Positions 8,591 to 19,411 of a DNA stretch of 64,000 bases are shown here, in pieces. The notes under the pieces are model-generated. The model searched no databases, had not been told where the DNA came from, and worked only from the letters and a program-made list of their open reading frames with translations. Source of the stretch: Pelagibius sp040217155 (GTDB lineage Bacteria; Pseudomonadota; Alphaproteobacteria; Kiloniellales; Kiloniellaceae); contig JAVJNS010000005.1 in the NCBI GenBank assembly GCA_040217155.1, positions 1-64,000 of the forward strand. The letters run 5' to 3'. The position numbers were made by a program, and so were the translations under genes. Each line of letters opens with the position of its first letter. Positions within the stretch are counted from its first letter, which is position 1.

Positions 8591-11373
8591 CTATTCCGCG
8601 GCGGCGAAGGCCTCGATCTTCTCCACCTTGGCGGCGCAGAACTTGAACTCCGGGATCTTGCCGAAGGGATCGAGCTGCGGGTTAGTCAGCATGTTGGCCG
8701 CCGCCTCGTTGAAGCAGAAGGGGATGAAGACCATGCCCTCCGGCACATCGCTGTCGGCCCGCACCATGAGCGCGATCTCGCCGCGCCGCGTCGCCACCTT
8801 CACCATGTCGCCGGCGTCCAGGCTCATGGCCCGAAGCTGGCCCGGATTAAGGCTGGCTACCGCTTCCGGCTCCAGGTTGTCGAGCACCCTGGCGCGGCGC
8901 GTCATGGCACCGGTGTGCCAATGCTCCAGCATGCGCCCTGTAGTCAGCACCATGGGATAGTCGTCGTCCGGCAACTCGTCCGGCGGCACCAGGCCGGCGG
9001 GCACGATCCTGGCGCGCCCGTCGGGCGTCGGGAAGCCCTCGGCGAAAAGGATCTCGTTGCCCGGAATGTCGGGACCGTCGACCGGATAGATCACGGCGTC
9101 CTCGCGCACCAGCCGGTCCCAGGTGATGTTGTTCAGCGACGGCATGACCTGCGTCATCTCGGTGAACACGTCCTTGGGATGGCTGTAGGTCCACTTGAGA
9201 TCAAGACGGTTGGCCAGTTCCTGAATCAGTTCCCAGTCCTGGCGCGCCTCGCCCGGCGGCGGCGCCACCGGCCGCGCCAGCTGCACTTCGCGGTTGGTGT
9301 TGGTGAAGCTGCCCCACTTCTCGGCATGGGCCGAGGCCGGCAGCACCACGTCGGCATGCCAGGCGGTCTCGGTGAGGAAGATGTCCTGCACCACCAGATG
9401 CTCGAGCTTCGCCAGGGCCAGGCGCGCATGGCTCTGATCCGGGTCCGACATGGCCGGGTTCTCACCCATGATGTACATGCCCTTGATCTGGCCGTCGACA
9501 ATGGCGTCGACGATCTCGACCACCGTCAGGCCGCGCTTGGGATCGAGGTGGGTACCCCAGAACTTCTCATAGGACTCGCGCACCTCGGCGAGTTCCACCG
9601 ATTTGTAATCGGGATAGACGATGGGGATGAGCCCGGCGTCGGAAGCGCCCTGCACGTTGTTCTGGCCGCGCAGCGGATGCAGGCCGGTCCCGGGCCGTCC
9701 GATCTGGCCGGTGATCATGGTCAGGGCGATGAGGCAACGCGCATTGTCGGTGCCATGCACATGCTGCGAAATGCCCATGCCCCAGAAGATGATCGAACGC
9801 TCGGAGCGGGCAAAAGTCCGCGCCACATCGCGGATGGTCGCCGCGTCGATGCCGCAGACCTTCTCCATGGCCTCCGGTGAGAAGTCCTTCACCATCTTTT
9901 TCAGATCATCGAAGCCGCTGGTATGGGCCTGGATGTACTGCTCGTCGGTCAGGCCCTCCTCGATAATGGTGTGCAGCATGGCATTCAACAGCGCGACGTC
10001 CTGGCCCGGCTTGAACATCAGGTGCTTGTAGGCATAGCGGTCCATTTGCTGGCCGCGCGGATCGATGACGATGATCTTGGCGCCGCGCTTGGCCGCGTTC
10101 TTCAGGAAGGTGGCGGCGACCGGATGATTCTGTCCCGGACGCGCGCCGATGATGATCATGCAGTCGCTGTCCTTGGCCGCGCCGAAGGTCGCCGTCACCG
10201 CGCCGGAACCGATGCCCTCCATAAGGGCCGCCACCGACGAGGCGTGGCAGAGCCGCGTGCAGTGATCCACGTTGTTGGTGTGGAAGGCGGTACGGATCAG
10301 TTTCTGAAAGAGGTAAGCCTCCTCGTTGGAGCCCTTGGCGGAACCGAAGCCCGCCAGACCCGAGGGGCCGTTCTCGTCGTAGACCCGCTTCAGGCCGTCG
10401 GCGGCCTTTTCCAGGGCTTCTTCCCAGGTCGCCTCGCGGAAATGGGTCCAGGGGTTCATGGGATCCACCTGGTCGTCCCATCGCTTGGGCGCATCGTCGC
10501 GGCGGATCATCGGCTTGGTCAGGCGATGCGGGCTGTAGATGTAGTCCCAGCCGAAGCGGCCCTTCACGCAGAGCCGCTTCTCGTTGGCCGGACCGTCGCG
10601 CCCGTCGATGTAGAGGATCTTGTCGTCCTTAACATGGACCGTGGTCTGGCAGCCGACGCCGCAGTAGGGGCAGAGCGTATCCACCGTGCGGTCGGCATAG
10701 CCGGTGCGGGTTCCCTTCTCGTCCAGCAGGTTGGCTTCCATCAGCGCACCGGTCGGGCAGGCCTGCACGCACTCGCCGCAGGCCACGCAGGTCGACTGGC
10801 CCATGGGATCGTCGAAGTCGAAGATTACCTTGGAACCGTGGCCGCGATAGGCCATGCCGATGACGTCGTTGACCTGGACCTCGCGGCAGGCCCGCACACA
10901 GAGGTTGCAGTTGATGCAGGCATCGAGATTGACCGCCATGGCGACGTGGCTGACGTCCGGCGCCCAGGTCTCGCGTTGCGGGAAACGGCTCTCGGTGACA
11001 CCGATGTCGGACGCCCAGTTCCAGAACTTGCTCTCCGGGTCGTGCGAGGTGGCGCGCGCGGGCTGGTCGGCGACCAGCAGTTCGAAGACCATGGAGCGTG
11101 CTTTTTCGGCGCGCTCGCTGGCCGACTTCACCACCATGCCGTCGCGCGGCTCGCGGATGCAGGAGGCGGCCAGCACCCGCTCGCCCTCGATCTCAACCAT
11201 GCAGGCGCGGCAGTTGCCGTCGCTGCGGTAGCCGGGCTCCGGCGCATAGCAGAGGTGGGGGATCTTGGTGCCGTAGCGCGCCGCGGCCTGCCAAATGGTC
11301 TCGCCCGGCGCCGCCTCGATGTCCCGGCCGTCGAGGGTGAAGCGCACGGCTTCCTGTTTCGCTGCGGCGGCGG

Positions 11374-11377
<4 letters not shown>
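8591..11377 (-). CDS. fdsA: NAD-dependent formate dehydrogenase, molybdenum alpha subunit
   Basis: A 928-residue catalytic subunit oxidising formate to CO2. It starts with a plant-type [2Fe-2S] domain (C43, C56, C59, C73). Next come two [4Fe-4S] ferredoxin clusters (CINCNLC from 154 and CVACGEC from 197) and the molybdopterin-enzyme cluster (CPYCGVGC from 236). The bis-MGD catalytic body has the Mo-ligand Cys377 followed by His378 (RLCHASSVAAL). This is the cysteine, not selenocysteine, form. The ATG at 11377 overlaps the fdsGB stop as ATGA, so translation is coupled. The chaperone genes fdsC/fdhD and fdsD, usual neighbours in Rhodobacter-type operons, are not here. Confidence 0.95.
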
Positions 11378-13077
<1,700 letters not shown>

Positions 13078-13237
13078 AGACTAATCTCCGATCCTGCGGC
13101 GCCGCGCGAGGCGCCGTCCTGCTGTGCCGCTCGTTGCCGTCCTCTGGCCAGTCCGGTCTTCGAGCGACGTTATCCGACTCTTGTTCCGTCGTTTGTACCT
13201 GCGCCGGCAGCCGGGGCTTGGCCGTCACCGACACATT

Positions 13238-13287
13238 CTTCCTTATATGCACGCGGTCCGGGCTTCCTTATATGCACCCGGTCCGGG
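13238..13287. repeat. 25-bp direct repeat, two copies, upstream of fdsGB
   Basis: Positions 13238-13262 and 13263-13287 are two abutting 25-bp copies differing at one base (13253 versus 13278). Each contains CTTCCTTATATGCAC and CGGTCCGGG. The pair sits between sucD and the fdsGB start, 161 bp upstream of that start, where an fds promoter would be expected. It may be duplicated binding sites. Confidence 0.7.
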
Positions 13288-13304
13288 AGCGCTCAAGCAA
13301 AGCC

Positions 13305-14180
13305 TCAGGCCCGCGCCGCCCGGCGCACGGTCAGGCCGATATCGGCGGCCGAGGACGCGATGGTCACGCCGGCCGCCCGCAAGGCGTCGATTTTCGCGGC
13401 GGCGTCGCCCTGGCCGAAGACGTTGACCGTGCCGGCATGGCCCATGCGCCGTTCGGTCGGCGCCTGCAGGCCGGCCACATAGGCGACCACCGGCTTGGGC
13501 GCCGTGTTGTCGCGCAGATAGGCTGCCGCCGCCTCCTCGTCGCTGCCGCCGATCTCGCCCAGCAGCACCACGCATTCCGTATTGGGATCCTCGAAGAACA
13601 GCTTCAGGCAGTCGACGAAACCCATGCCGTGCACCGGGTCGCCACCGATCCCGATGGAGGCGGACTGGCCGAGGCGCTGGCCGGAGATCTGCTCGATCAC
13701 CTCCGATGTCAGCGAGGCCGAACGCGAGGCGATGCCGACCTTGCCGGGCCGCTCCAGGTGCGCCGGCATGACGCCGATCTTGCAGCGCCCGGGAATCATG
13801 ATGCCCTGCGAGTTGGGGCCGATAAGGCGGGACGACGAACCTTCCAGTCGATGTTTCACACGCACCATGTCGAGCACCGGAATGCGTTCGGTGACGCAGA
13901 CCAGCAGTTCGATGCCGGCATCGATCGCCTCGATGAGAGCGTCGGCGGCGTTGCGCGGCGGCACGAAGACCGCCGAGGCGGTGGCGCCGGTCGCCTCGCG
14001 CGCCTCGGCCACGGTATCGAAGACCGGCAGGCCGAGATGGCCGCGACCGCCCTTGCCCGGAACCACGCCGCCGACGACCTTGGTGCCGTAGGCGATGGCG
14101 CGTTCCATATGGTAGGTCGCCTGGGCCCCGGTAAAGCCCTGGCAGATCACTTTGGTATCGCCGTCGATGAGAATGGCCAT
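13305..14180 (-). CDS. SucD-like acyl-CoA synthetase alpha subunit, substrate uncertain
   Basis: A 291-residue homologue of the alpha subunit of ADP-forming succinyl-CoA synthetase. It has the CoA-binding Rossmann start (GFTGAQATYHMERAIAYGTK, residues 15-34) and the phosphorylated His248 in RMGHAGT. It departs from SucD at usually fixed places: GPNSQG (121-126) instead of GPNCPG, and SRSASLT (152-158) instead of SRSGTLT. Its ATG overlaps the sucC-like stop by one base (TGATG). Sitting between a carboxylate transporter and formate dehydrogenase inside an oxalate locus, it is unlikely to be the TCA-cycle enzyme. Malate-CoA ligase is another possibility, but no glyoxylate/serine-cycle genes accompany it. 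Confidence 0.8.
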   Translation of the reverse strand: MAILIDGDTKVICQGFTGAQATYHMERAIAYGTKVVGGVVPGKGGRGHLGLPVFDTVAEAREATGATASAVFVPPRNAADALIEAIDAGIELLVCVTERIPVLDMVRVKHRLEGSSSRLIGPNSQGIMIPGRCKIGVMPAHLERPGKVGIASRSASLTSEVIEQISGQRLGQSASIGIGGDPVHGMGFVDCLKLFFEDPNTECVVLLGEIGGSDEEAAAAYLRDNTAPKPVVAYVAGLQAPTERRMGHAGTVNVFGQGDAAAKIDALRAAGVTIASSAADIGLTVRRAARA

Positions 14181-15355
14181 CACGCCGCCTTCCTGCCGGC
14201 GGCTTCCACAACCTTGGCGGCCGCCTGGCCCAGGGTCTGGGCGAAGGTCACGGGAATGCCCTGGGACAGGAGAATCTTGCGGGCCAGTTCGCCGTTGGTG
14301 CCGGCGGCGCGCACGATCAGAGGAACACCCAGTCCCTCCTCCTTGCAGGCGGCGGCGATGCCTTCGGCCACGGTATCGCAGCGCAGGATGCCGCCGCCGT
14401 AGACGTTGACCAGGATGGCGCGCACCTCCGGATTGCGCAGCAGCAGCTTGAAACCCTGAGTCACCTGGGCGCGCGTCGCCTCCGGCCTGATGTCCATGAA
14501 ATCGGCCGGCTCGCCGCCCTGATCCTTCAACAGATCGACCGTCGCCAGGGCGAGGCCGGCGCCATTGACCATGACCCCAATGTTGCCGTCGAGGCGCACG
14601 TAGTTGAGGTTGAAGCACTGCGCCTCCAACTCCGTCGGATCGAGTTCCTCGTCGTCGCGCAGGTCGGCCAAGTCGGCGTGGCGGAACTGGGCGTTATCGT
14701 CGAGCACCATTTTCACGTCGAGCGCCATCAGGCCGCCGTCAGAGGTCACCGCCAGCGGATTGATCTCGATGAGACTGGCGTCGAAATCGTAAAAGGCGGC
14801 GACGAGCGCCTGCATCAGCACCACAGCTTGCTCGGCCGTGGCGCCTGCCAGCCCGAGCTGCGCGGCCAGCTCCCCGGCCGCAGCGTCCTCTATGCCTTCC
14901 TTGGGGTCGCAGACAAGCGAAAGCATCTCCTCCGGCGCCGCGGCGAGGCGAGCCTCGATGTCTTTGCCGCCCTGTTGCGCCGCGATCAGGGCAACGCGGC
15001 CGGCGGAACGGTCGACCAGGGCGGCCAGATAGATCTCGCGGTCATAGCCAACGGCCTGCTCGACGTAGACGGCTTGCACCAGCTTGCCTTTGGCGCCGGT
15101 CTGCGGCGTCACCAGCCGGCGGCCGAGCAGACCGGCCGCCGCCTGCGCCACCGCCTCCGGCGAGTCGCAGAGCTGCACGCCGCCGGCATCCTGGCGCAGT
15201 CCGGCGTGGATCTGCGCCTTGACGACCCAGCGGTCGCCACCGAGGGCGCGGGCCGCCGCGGTGGCCTCCCCGGCGCTGCGCGCCAACTGCCCGCCAGGGC
15301 TCGGCACGCCATGGCGCCGCAGCAACTCTTTGGCCTGGTATTCGTGGAGGTTCAT
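14180..15355 (-). CDS. SucC-like acyl-CoA synthetase beta subunit, divergent motifs
   Basis: A 391-residue ATP-grasp beta subunit starting MNLHEYQAKELL, the family's normal N-terminus, at 15355. The Mg site LIEINPLAV (195-203) is kept. Two normally invariant loops are changed. HAGGRGKAGG is HAGLRQDAGG here (50-59). The C-terminal glycine loop usually written LDVGGGA is MDIRPEA (287-293), followed by NVYGGGILRCD. These changes fall in the nucleotide loop and in the C-terminal domain where the carboxylate is known to bind, so altered specificity is plausible. The gene follows tctA by 256 bp and has its own upstream palindrome at 15433-15457. Confidence 0.82.
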   Translation of the reverse strand: MNLHEYQAKELLRRHGVPSPGGQLARSAGEATAAARALGGDRWVVKAQIHAGLRQDAGGVQLCDSPEAVAQAAAGLLGRRLVTPQTGAKGKLVQAVYVEQAVGYDREIYLAALVDRSAGRVALIAAQQGGKDIEARLAAAPEEMLSLVCDPKEGIEDAAAGELAAQLGLAGATAEQAVVLMQALVAAFYDFDASLIEINPLAVTSDGGLMALDVKMVLDDNAQFRHADLADLRDDEELDPTELEAQCFNLNYVRLDGNIGVMVNGAGLALATVDLLKDQGGEPADFMDIRPEATRAQVTQGFKLLLRNPEVRAILVNVYGGGILRCDTVAEGIAAACKEEGLGVPLIVRAAGTNGELARKILLSQGIPVTFAQTLGQAAAKVVEAAGRKAA

Positions 15356-15432
15356 GGGTCCGACCGCCTCATCATCCGATGCAGAAACTTCAAGGGCTGG
15401 GACAGTATATCTCGCAAAGATCCAAGGGTTTT

Positions 15433-15457
15433 CCTCTGGCATATGGTATACCAGAGG
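15433..15457. promoter_or_regulatory. Nested palindromes, putative GntR operator upstream of sucC-like gene
   Basis: TGGTATACCA at 15444-15453 is a perfect 10-bp palindrome, lying beside an outer inverted repeat CCTCTGG (15433-15439) / CCAGAGG (15451-15457). It lies ~90 bp upstream of the sucC start. The core GGTATAC recurs before tctC and gntR. FCD-type GntR regulators are known to bind short palindromes of the form TNGTNNACNA, which this fits. Confidence 0.6.
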
Positions 15458-15611
15458 CGTGTCTCGCGGCAACGCTTTTCTCCAGTCGCGAGGCCAGCGG
15501 TGACACTCCGACCCGCCGCCGGCGGCGCGCACGACAGCTATGCCCTCGCCGCGACCGCACCGCGTCACCATAGCAGCGGGCAACCCGGTCCGCACCGTGG
15601 GGCCCGCCAAG

Positions 15612-17126
15612 TCACCCGGCCGTTGCTTGCTCCTTCTTCGGCAAGAACTTGCGGATCACCGGCACCAGGATCAGCAACAGAGCGGCCAGCAAAATCATAC
15701 CTGAAAGGGGCCGCTCGATGAAGGTCGTCGGATCGCCCTGCGAAGACAGCAGAGACTGGCGCAGCGAGCGCTCGGCCAAGCCGCCCAGCACGATGGCCAG
15801 CACCGCCGGCGCCACCGGATAGTCGAGCTTGCGCAGGATGTAGCCGCAGGTCCCGAACAGCACCATCAGCCAGACGTCGAACAGCGAAGCGTTTGGCGAG
15901 TAGCCGCCGACCAGGCAGAGCACGAAGATGACCGGTGCCAGAATGGTGAAGGGCATGACCAGCACCCTCACGAAGACCGGGATGAAGGCGATGTTCACGA
16001 TGACGGTGAAGATGTTGGCCATATAAAGCGAACCGATCAGCCCCCAGACAAAGTCCGGATGCTCGACGAAGAGCAGCGGTCCGGGCCTGAGACCCCAGAT
16101 GATCATGCCGCCGAGCAGGATCGCCGTGGTCGGCGAACCCGGAATGCCGAGCGTCAGCATCGGCAGCATGGACCCGGTCGAAGCCGCGTTGTTGGCCGAT
16201 TCCGGCGCGGCGACACCGACAACGTTGCCCTTGCCGAAGGACTCCGGATTCTTGGAGAAGGTCTTGGCGAGGCCGTAGGACATGAGCGACGCCGGCGTCG
16301 CACCGGCCGCCGGCAGGATGCCGACGAAGTATCCCAGCACGCCGCCGAAAAGCGAGACGCCGAGGTAGCTCTTGGCACGTTTGATGTTTTCGATGACCGA
16401 CCGGAAACTGGACTTCACATAGTGGACCTGCATCTTTCCGCCGGAAGCTTCCATGGTCCAGAGGATCTCGCCGATGCCGTAAATGCCGATCGCGAGGACC
16501 AGGAAGCTGATCTCGCGGCTGAAGCCGGTAAGGTCGAAGAACACCAGGCGCGGAGCGCCTGAAACGATGTCGTACCCCACCGCGGCCAGCACCAGGCCGA
16601 CGCAGATCGAAAAGATCGTTTTCGGAATGTCGTCGCCGCCCAGCCCGATGAAGGTGGCGAAGGCTAGCACCATCAGGGCGAATTCTTCCTGCGGGCCGAA
16701 GGAGAGGGCGAATTCGGCCAGCGGCGGCGCCGCCAGGGTGAACAGCACGACGGACACCGTGCCGCCGATAAAGGACGCAATCGCCGCCGCCATCAGCGCC
16801 TGGTCGCCCTTGCCGGTCATGGCCAGGGGTCTGCCGTCGAACACCGTCGCCACCGCAGTCGACGCCCCCGGTATGCCCAGGGTGATGGAGGAAATCGCGC
16901 CGCCGTACATGGCACCGTAGTAGATCGCGGCGAGGAAGATGATGGCGGCGTTCGGGGGCACCAGGAAGGTCAGCGGCAGCAGGATAGCGACGCCGTTGAC
17001 GGACCCCAGGCCGGGCATCGCGCCAACAAAAAGGCCGACAATGCAGCCGACGACCATCATCGCCAGATTGAGCGGCTGAACGGCTTCGAGCAGACCGCCC
17101 AAGAGAGGATCGATAATTGTTTCCAT
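15612..17126 (-). CDS. tctA: Tripartite tricarboxylate transporter large permease (TctA)
   Basis: A 504-residue integral membrane protein with about a dozen hydrophobic helices. TctA signatures include VGAMPGLGSVNGVAILLPLTF near residue 36, GAMYGGAISSITLGIPGAS near 70, and the mirrored repeat VGILPAAGATPASLMSYGLAK around residue 270. It forms the channel of a secondary transporter that takes carboxylates from the periplasmic protein TctC. The gene is the last of tctC-tctB-tctA, 89 bp after tctB. The family carries citrate, tartrate, terephthalate and other carboxylates; oxalate here is inference from context. Confidence 0.92.
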   Translation of the reverse strand: METIIDPLLGGLLEAVQPLNLAMMVVGCIVGLFVGAMPGLGSVNGVAILLPLTFLVPPNAAIIFLAAIYYGAMYGGAISSITLGIPGASTAVATVFDGRPLAMTGKGDQALMAAAIASFIGGTVSVVLFTLAAPPLAEFALSFGPQEEFALMVLAFATFIGLGGDDIPKTIFSICVGLVLAAVGYDIVSGAPRLVFFDLTGFSREISFLVLAIGIYGIGEILWTMEASGGKMQVHYVKSSFRSVIENIKRAKSYLGVSLFGGVLGYFVGILPAAGATPASLMSYGLAKTFSKNPESFGKGNVVGVAAPESANNAASTGSMLPMLTLGIPGSPTTAILLGGMIIWGLRPGPLLFVEHPDFVWGLIGSLYMANIFTVIVNIAFIPVFVRVLVMPFTILAPVIFVLCLVGGYSPNASLFDVWLMVLFGTCGYILRKLDYPVAPAVLAIVLGGLAERSLRQSLLSSQGDPTTFIERPLSGMILLAALLLILVPVIRKFLPKKEQATAG

Positions 17127-17215
17127 GTCCGACTACCGCCTGCGTTTCCTGATTTGAGTTCGCAGCGGATGACCGATCTCTGCCGGCCGTCCGCCGCTGC
17201 TGCCGTCATTGGGCG

Positions 17216-17719
17216 TCAATAGATGAGATCGTAGATCGGGTAGAACCATTCCTCGGTAATGCCCTTCGGCAAAGTCGTCGTCAGAGCCCACTCGAAGAGG
17301 GCGAACATCACCACCGGCGTGAGAATCGCGAGCAAAAGAGTCGTCGTCCAGGAGTGCCGGCCGAGGAATCGCACGAAGGCGATCATGAACAGGAACACCG
17401 AGGCATACATGCCGAGGAATTGCGTGCCGACAAGCAGCAGCACCAGTCCGACGACCACGGGTCCGACGATCGCCAGGGTGTCGGCGGACATGAAGGTCTC
17501 GCTCGAGCGCGACTGCGGCGTGACGCCGCGGAACCACCGGATCATGGTCCAGATCGAGGCAATCAACATGCCGGCGGAAAGCCAGAACGGCCAGGCACCG
17601 CCGCCCGGGCCGGAGCCTTTCACCCAACCGATATTGAGCTCCGTGCTCTTCCACATGATCCCGATGGACATGATGGCGAGAACGAACGCCACCAAAATTT
17701 CGGCAGTACGTACCGTCAT
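17216..17719 (-). CDS. tctB: Tripartite tricarboxylate transporter small permease (TctB)
   Basis: About 167 residues from the ATG at 17719 (MTVRTAEILVAF), preferred over the in-frame start six codons earlier because helix 1 begins at once. Four membrane helices are visible. GSGPGGGAWPFWLSAGMLI between helices 1 and 2 is typical of TctB. It is the weakly conserved small membrane subunit of the TctABC transporter and lies between the binding protein and the large permease, the common order for this family. Confidence 0.88.
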   Translation of the reverse strand: MTVRTAEILVAFVLAIMSIGIMWKSTELNIGWVKGSGPGGGAWPFWLSAGMLIASIWTMIRWFRGVTPQSRSSETFMSADTLAIVGPVVVGLVLLLVGTQFLGMYASVFLFMIAFVRFLGRHSWTTTLLLAILTPVVMFALFEWALTTTLPKGITEEWFYPIYDLIY

Positions 17720-17874
17720 ACCGGCGCCTCCATGCAAACGCGCAGCTGCAAATGAGATCTAATGAGATCTTAAGTATCTTTGTTGGGTCCGGATGCGGCC
17801 AGCCGGCCGCGGCGACAGACTTGAGGATCGGGGAGTGATCCGGATGTCACCCCCCTTCCCCATAACGCTAAGTC

Positions 17875-18876
17875 TTACTCGCCGGTGATGGCCTTGGCGC
17901 CGACCTTCGCGATCAGCTCCCTATGACGCACCAATTGTTTATCGTGGAAAGCGGCCAGATCGGCGCCGCCAACCCACTGCTCGCACATCAGGCCCTCGTC
18001 CTGGCAGTACTTCTGCCACTGCTCGGACTTGAACACTTTCTGGAACAGATCGATGTAGAACTTCTGAGCTTCCGGCGACATGCCCGGAGGCGCGTTGAAG
18101 GAACGCTGCATGTAGTAAACGATGTCGTGACCCAGTTCCTTGCTGGTTGGCACGTCCGGGAAGGCGGCCAGGCGCTCGTCGGTGAACTGCACCAGGGGAA
18201 CACTCTGGCTGGCCTTGTAGAACTGCATCTGCTCGGACGGATTGTTCACCGTCGAAGCGATGTGCTTGCCGATCAAGTTCTTGGCGACAGTGCCACCACC
18301 CGGGAAGGGAATGTAAGTGATGTTGTTGATGCCGAACTCGGACTGCAGCATGGCGAAGAGAATCGAGTCCTCCTGGCCCTTGCCGGTGCCGCCGACATTC
18401 CAATTGTCGGCCGCCTTCACGGTGGTGACCCACTCGTCGAGCGACTTGATGCCACTGTCGGCGGTGACCCAAAGCTGGAAGGTATCGAGCGCCATGAGGC
18501 CGATCGGCGTGAACTTGGTGACGTCGACGCCCAGGCCTTCGTTGATGATCGGAGTCGTATAGTAGCTGTTCAGGGTGACCAGAACGACGTGGTCGTCGCC
18601 GGCCTTGTCCTGAATGTAGCGCAAGGCCTCGGCCCCGGAACCGCCAGGCTTGTTGATCGGAATGAAAGGACGCGGCGACAAATCGTTCTGGTCGATGATG
18701 CCCTGGATCAGGCGGGCGAGCTGGTCGGCGCCGCCGCCGGTCCCGGCCATGATAATCATCTCAACCGGCTTCTTCGGCTCCCAGGACTGGGCCATCGCGA
18801 TACCTGATACCGCGACGCTCATACCCAGCGCCATGGCGCATCCGGTAAGAACTCTTCTGGTAACTCGCATGCTCAC
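17875..18876 (-). CDS. tctC: TTT-family periplasmic carboxylate-binding protein (TctC)
   Basis: A 333-residue solute-binding protein with a Sec signal peptide ending AMA-QSWEP (~residue 29). The TctC/Bug hallmarks are KPVEMIIMAGTGGGADQLAR, PINKPGGSGAEA and the FPGGGTVAKNLIGKHI ligand-loop region. Such proteins bind one carboxylate through a conserved anion site. Starts are GTG 18876 or ATG 18870; a GGGAGG just upstream fits either. It is the first gene of the transporter unit, with a putative operator ~160 bp upstream. Specificity cannot be read from sequence; oxalate is proposed from neighbours. Confidence 0.9.
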   Translation of the reverse strand: MSMRVTRRVLTGCAMALGMSVAVSGIAMAQSWEPKKPVEMIIMAGTGGGADQLARLIQGIIDQNDLSPRPFIPINKPGGSGAEALRYIQDKAGDDHVVLVTLNSYYTTPIINEGLGVDVTKFTPIGLMALDTFQLWVTADSGIKSLDEWVTTVKAADNWNVGGTGKGQEDSILFAMLQSEFGINNITYIPFPGGGTVAKNLIGKHIASTVNNPSEQMQFYKASQSVPLVQFTDERLAAFPDVPTSKELGHDIVYYMQRSFNAPPGMSPEAQKFYIDLFQKVFKSEQWQKYCQDEGLMCEQWVGGADLAAFHDKQLVRHRELIAKVGAKAITGE

Positions 18877-19411
18877 TTACCTCCCAATTGTGTGTTCTTC
18901 TCGTTGGGCGAACTTGGTCTTTAGGCTAACTCGGCGATCCCCATAGGGTTGAAGACCGATCTCCAATCTGACCCACCGTCTCAGCCGCTTCTTATTCTTG
19001 TTGAACCACGCCTGCCATTTCCGCAGCCATGGTGTGTGGTATACAAAATACCGCGCTCAAGGTCTCAGGTCTACACTTCTTATTGCTGAGCGGCAAAATA
19101 GATAATTTTGTTGCGCTGCAATATCTCCTTCCGGCAAGCGATTCCTCGCTATGCAGCCCTTTTTCATGCTTAAACACAATGACTTAAGTCGCGCAACCGG
19201 GTCAAGTCCGCAATCTATCGCGCTCCGGGCGGAACATCTGCTGCGCCGGCGCATGATCTCGGCCAAGCCGCGCGCCAAACCCGCGGCGGCGGCCCCCGGC
19301 GGCCCCTCGGCGGACAGGCGAAATTCGGATCGGCGAACACCCTGCGGCGTAGACTTCAGGTTGAGTTGCCCGGGCGTCCCACAGAGCAAAGCGCCGCGCG
19401 GCGGGCCGGCA
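18877..19411. other. 535-bp intergenic region before tctC
   Basis: This gap separates the universal stress protein stop from the tctC start. It contains the putative operator at 19037-19046 and, around 18880-19190, lower-GC promoter-like sequence. No plausible gene was seen; open frames here are short and overlap tctC control sequence. Confidence 0.5.
19037..19052. promoter_or_regulatory. Putative GntR operator upstream of tctC
   Basis: TGGTATACAA at 19037-19046 matches the palindrome before the sucC-like gene in 9 of 10 positions. A second inverted repeat GGTAT (19038-19042) / ATACC (19048-19052) overlaps it. It lies ~160 bp before the tctC start, consistent with a promoter-proximal operator in a long leader. 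Confidence 0.55.

Noticed and set aside
8396..9880. Large plus-strand frame of 494 codons
   Set aside because: It is the antisense shadow of fdsA; its protein is Arg/His/Gly-rich and shows no family features.
13238..13287. CRISPR-like repeat
   Set aside because: Only two abutting copies with no spacer and no cas genes.
13305..15355. TCA-cycle succinyl-CoA synthetase
   Set aside because: Not accepted as the default because four fixed motifs differ and the context is oxalate/formate, but it is not excluded.
17751..17770. AATGAGATCT direct repeat, two copies, before tctB
   Set aside because: Only 10 bp, no dyad, no recurrence elsewhere; too weak to call a site.
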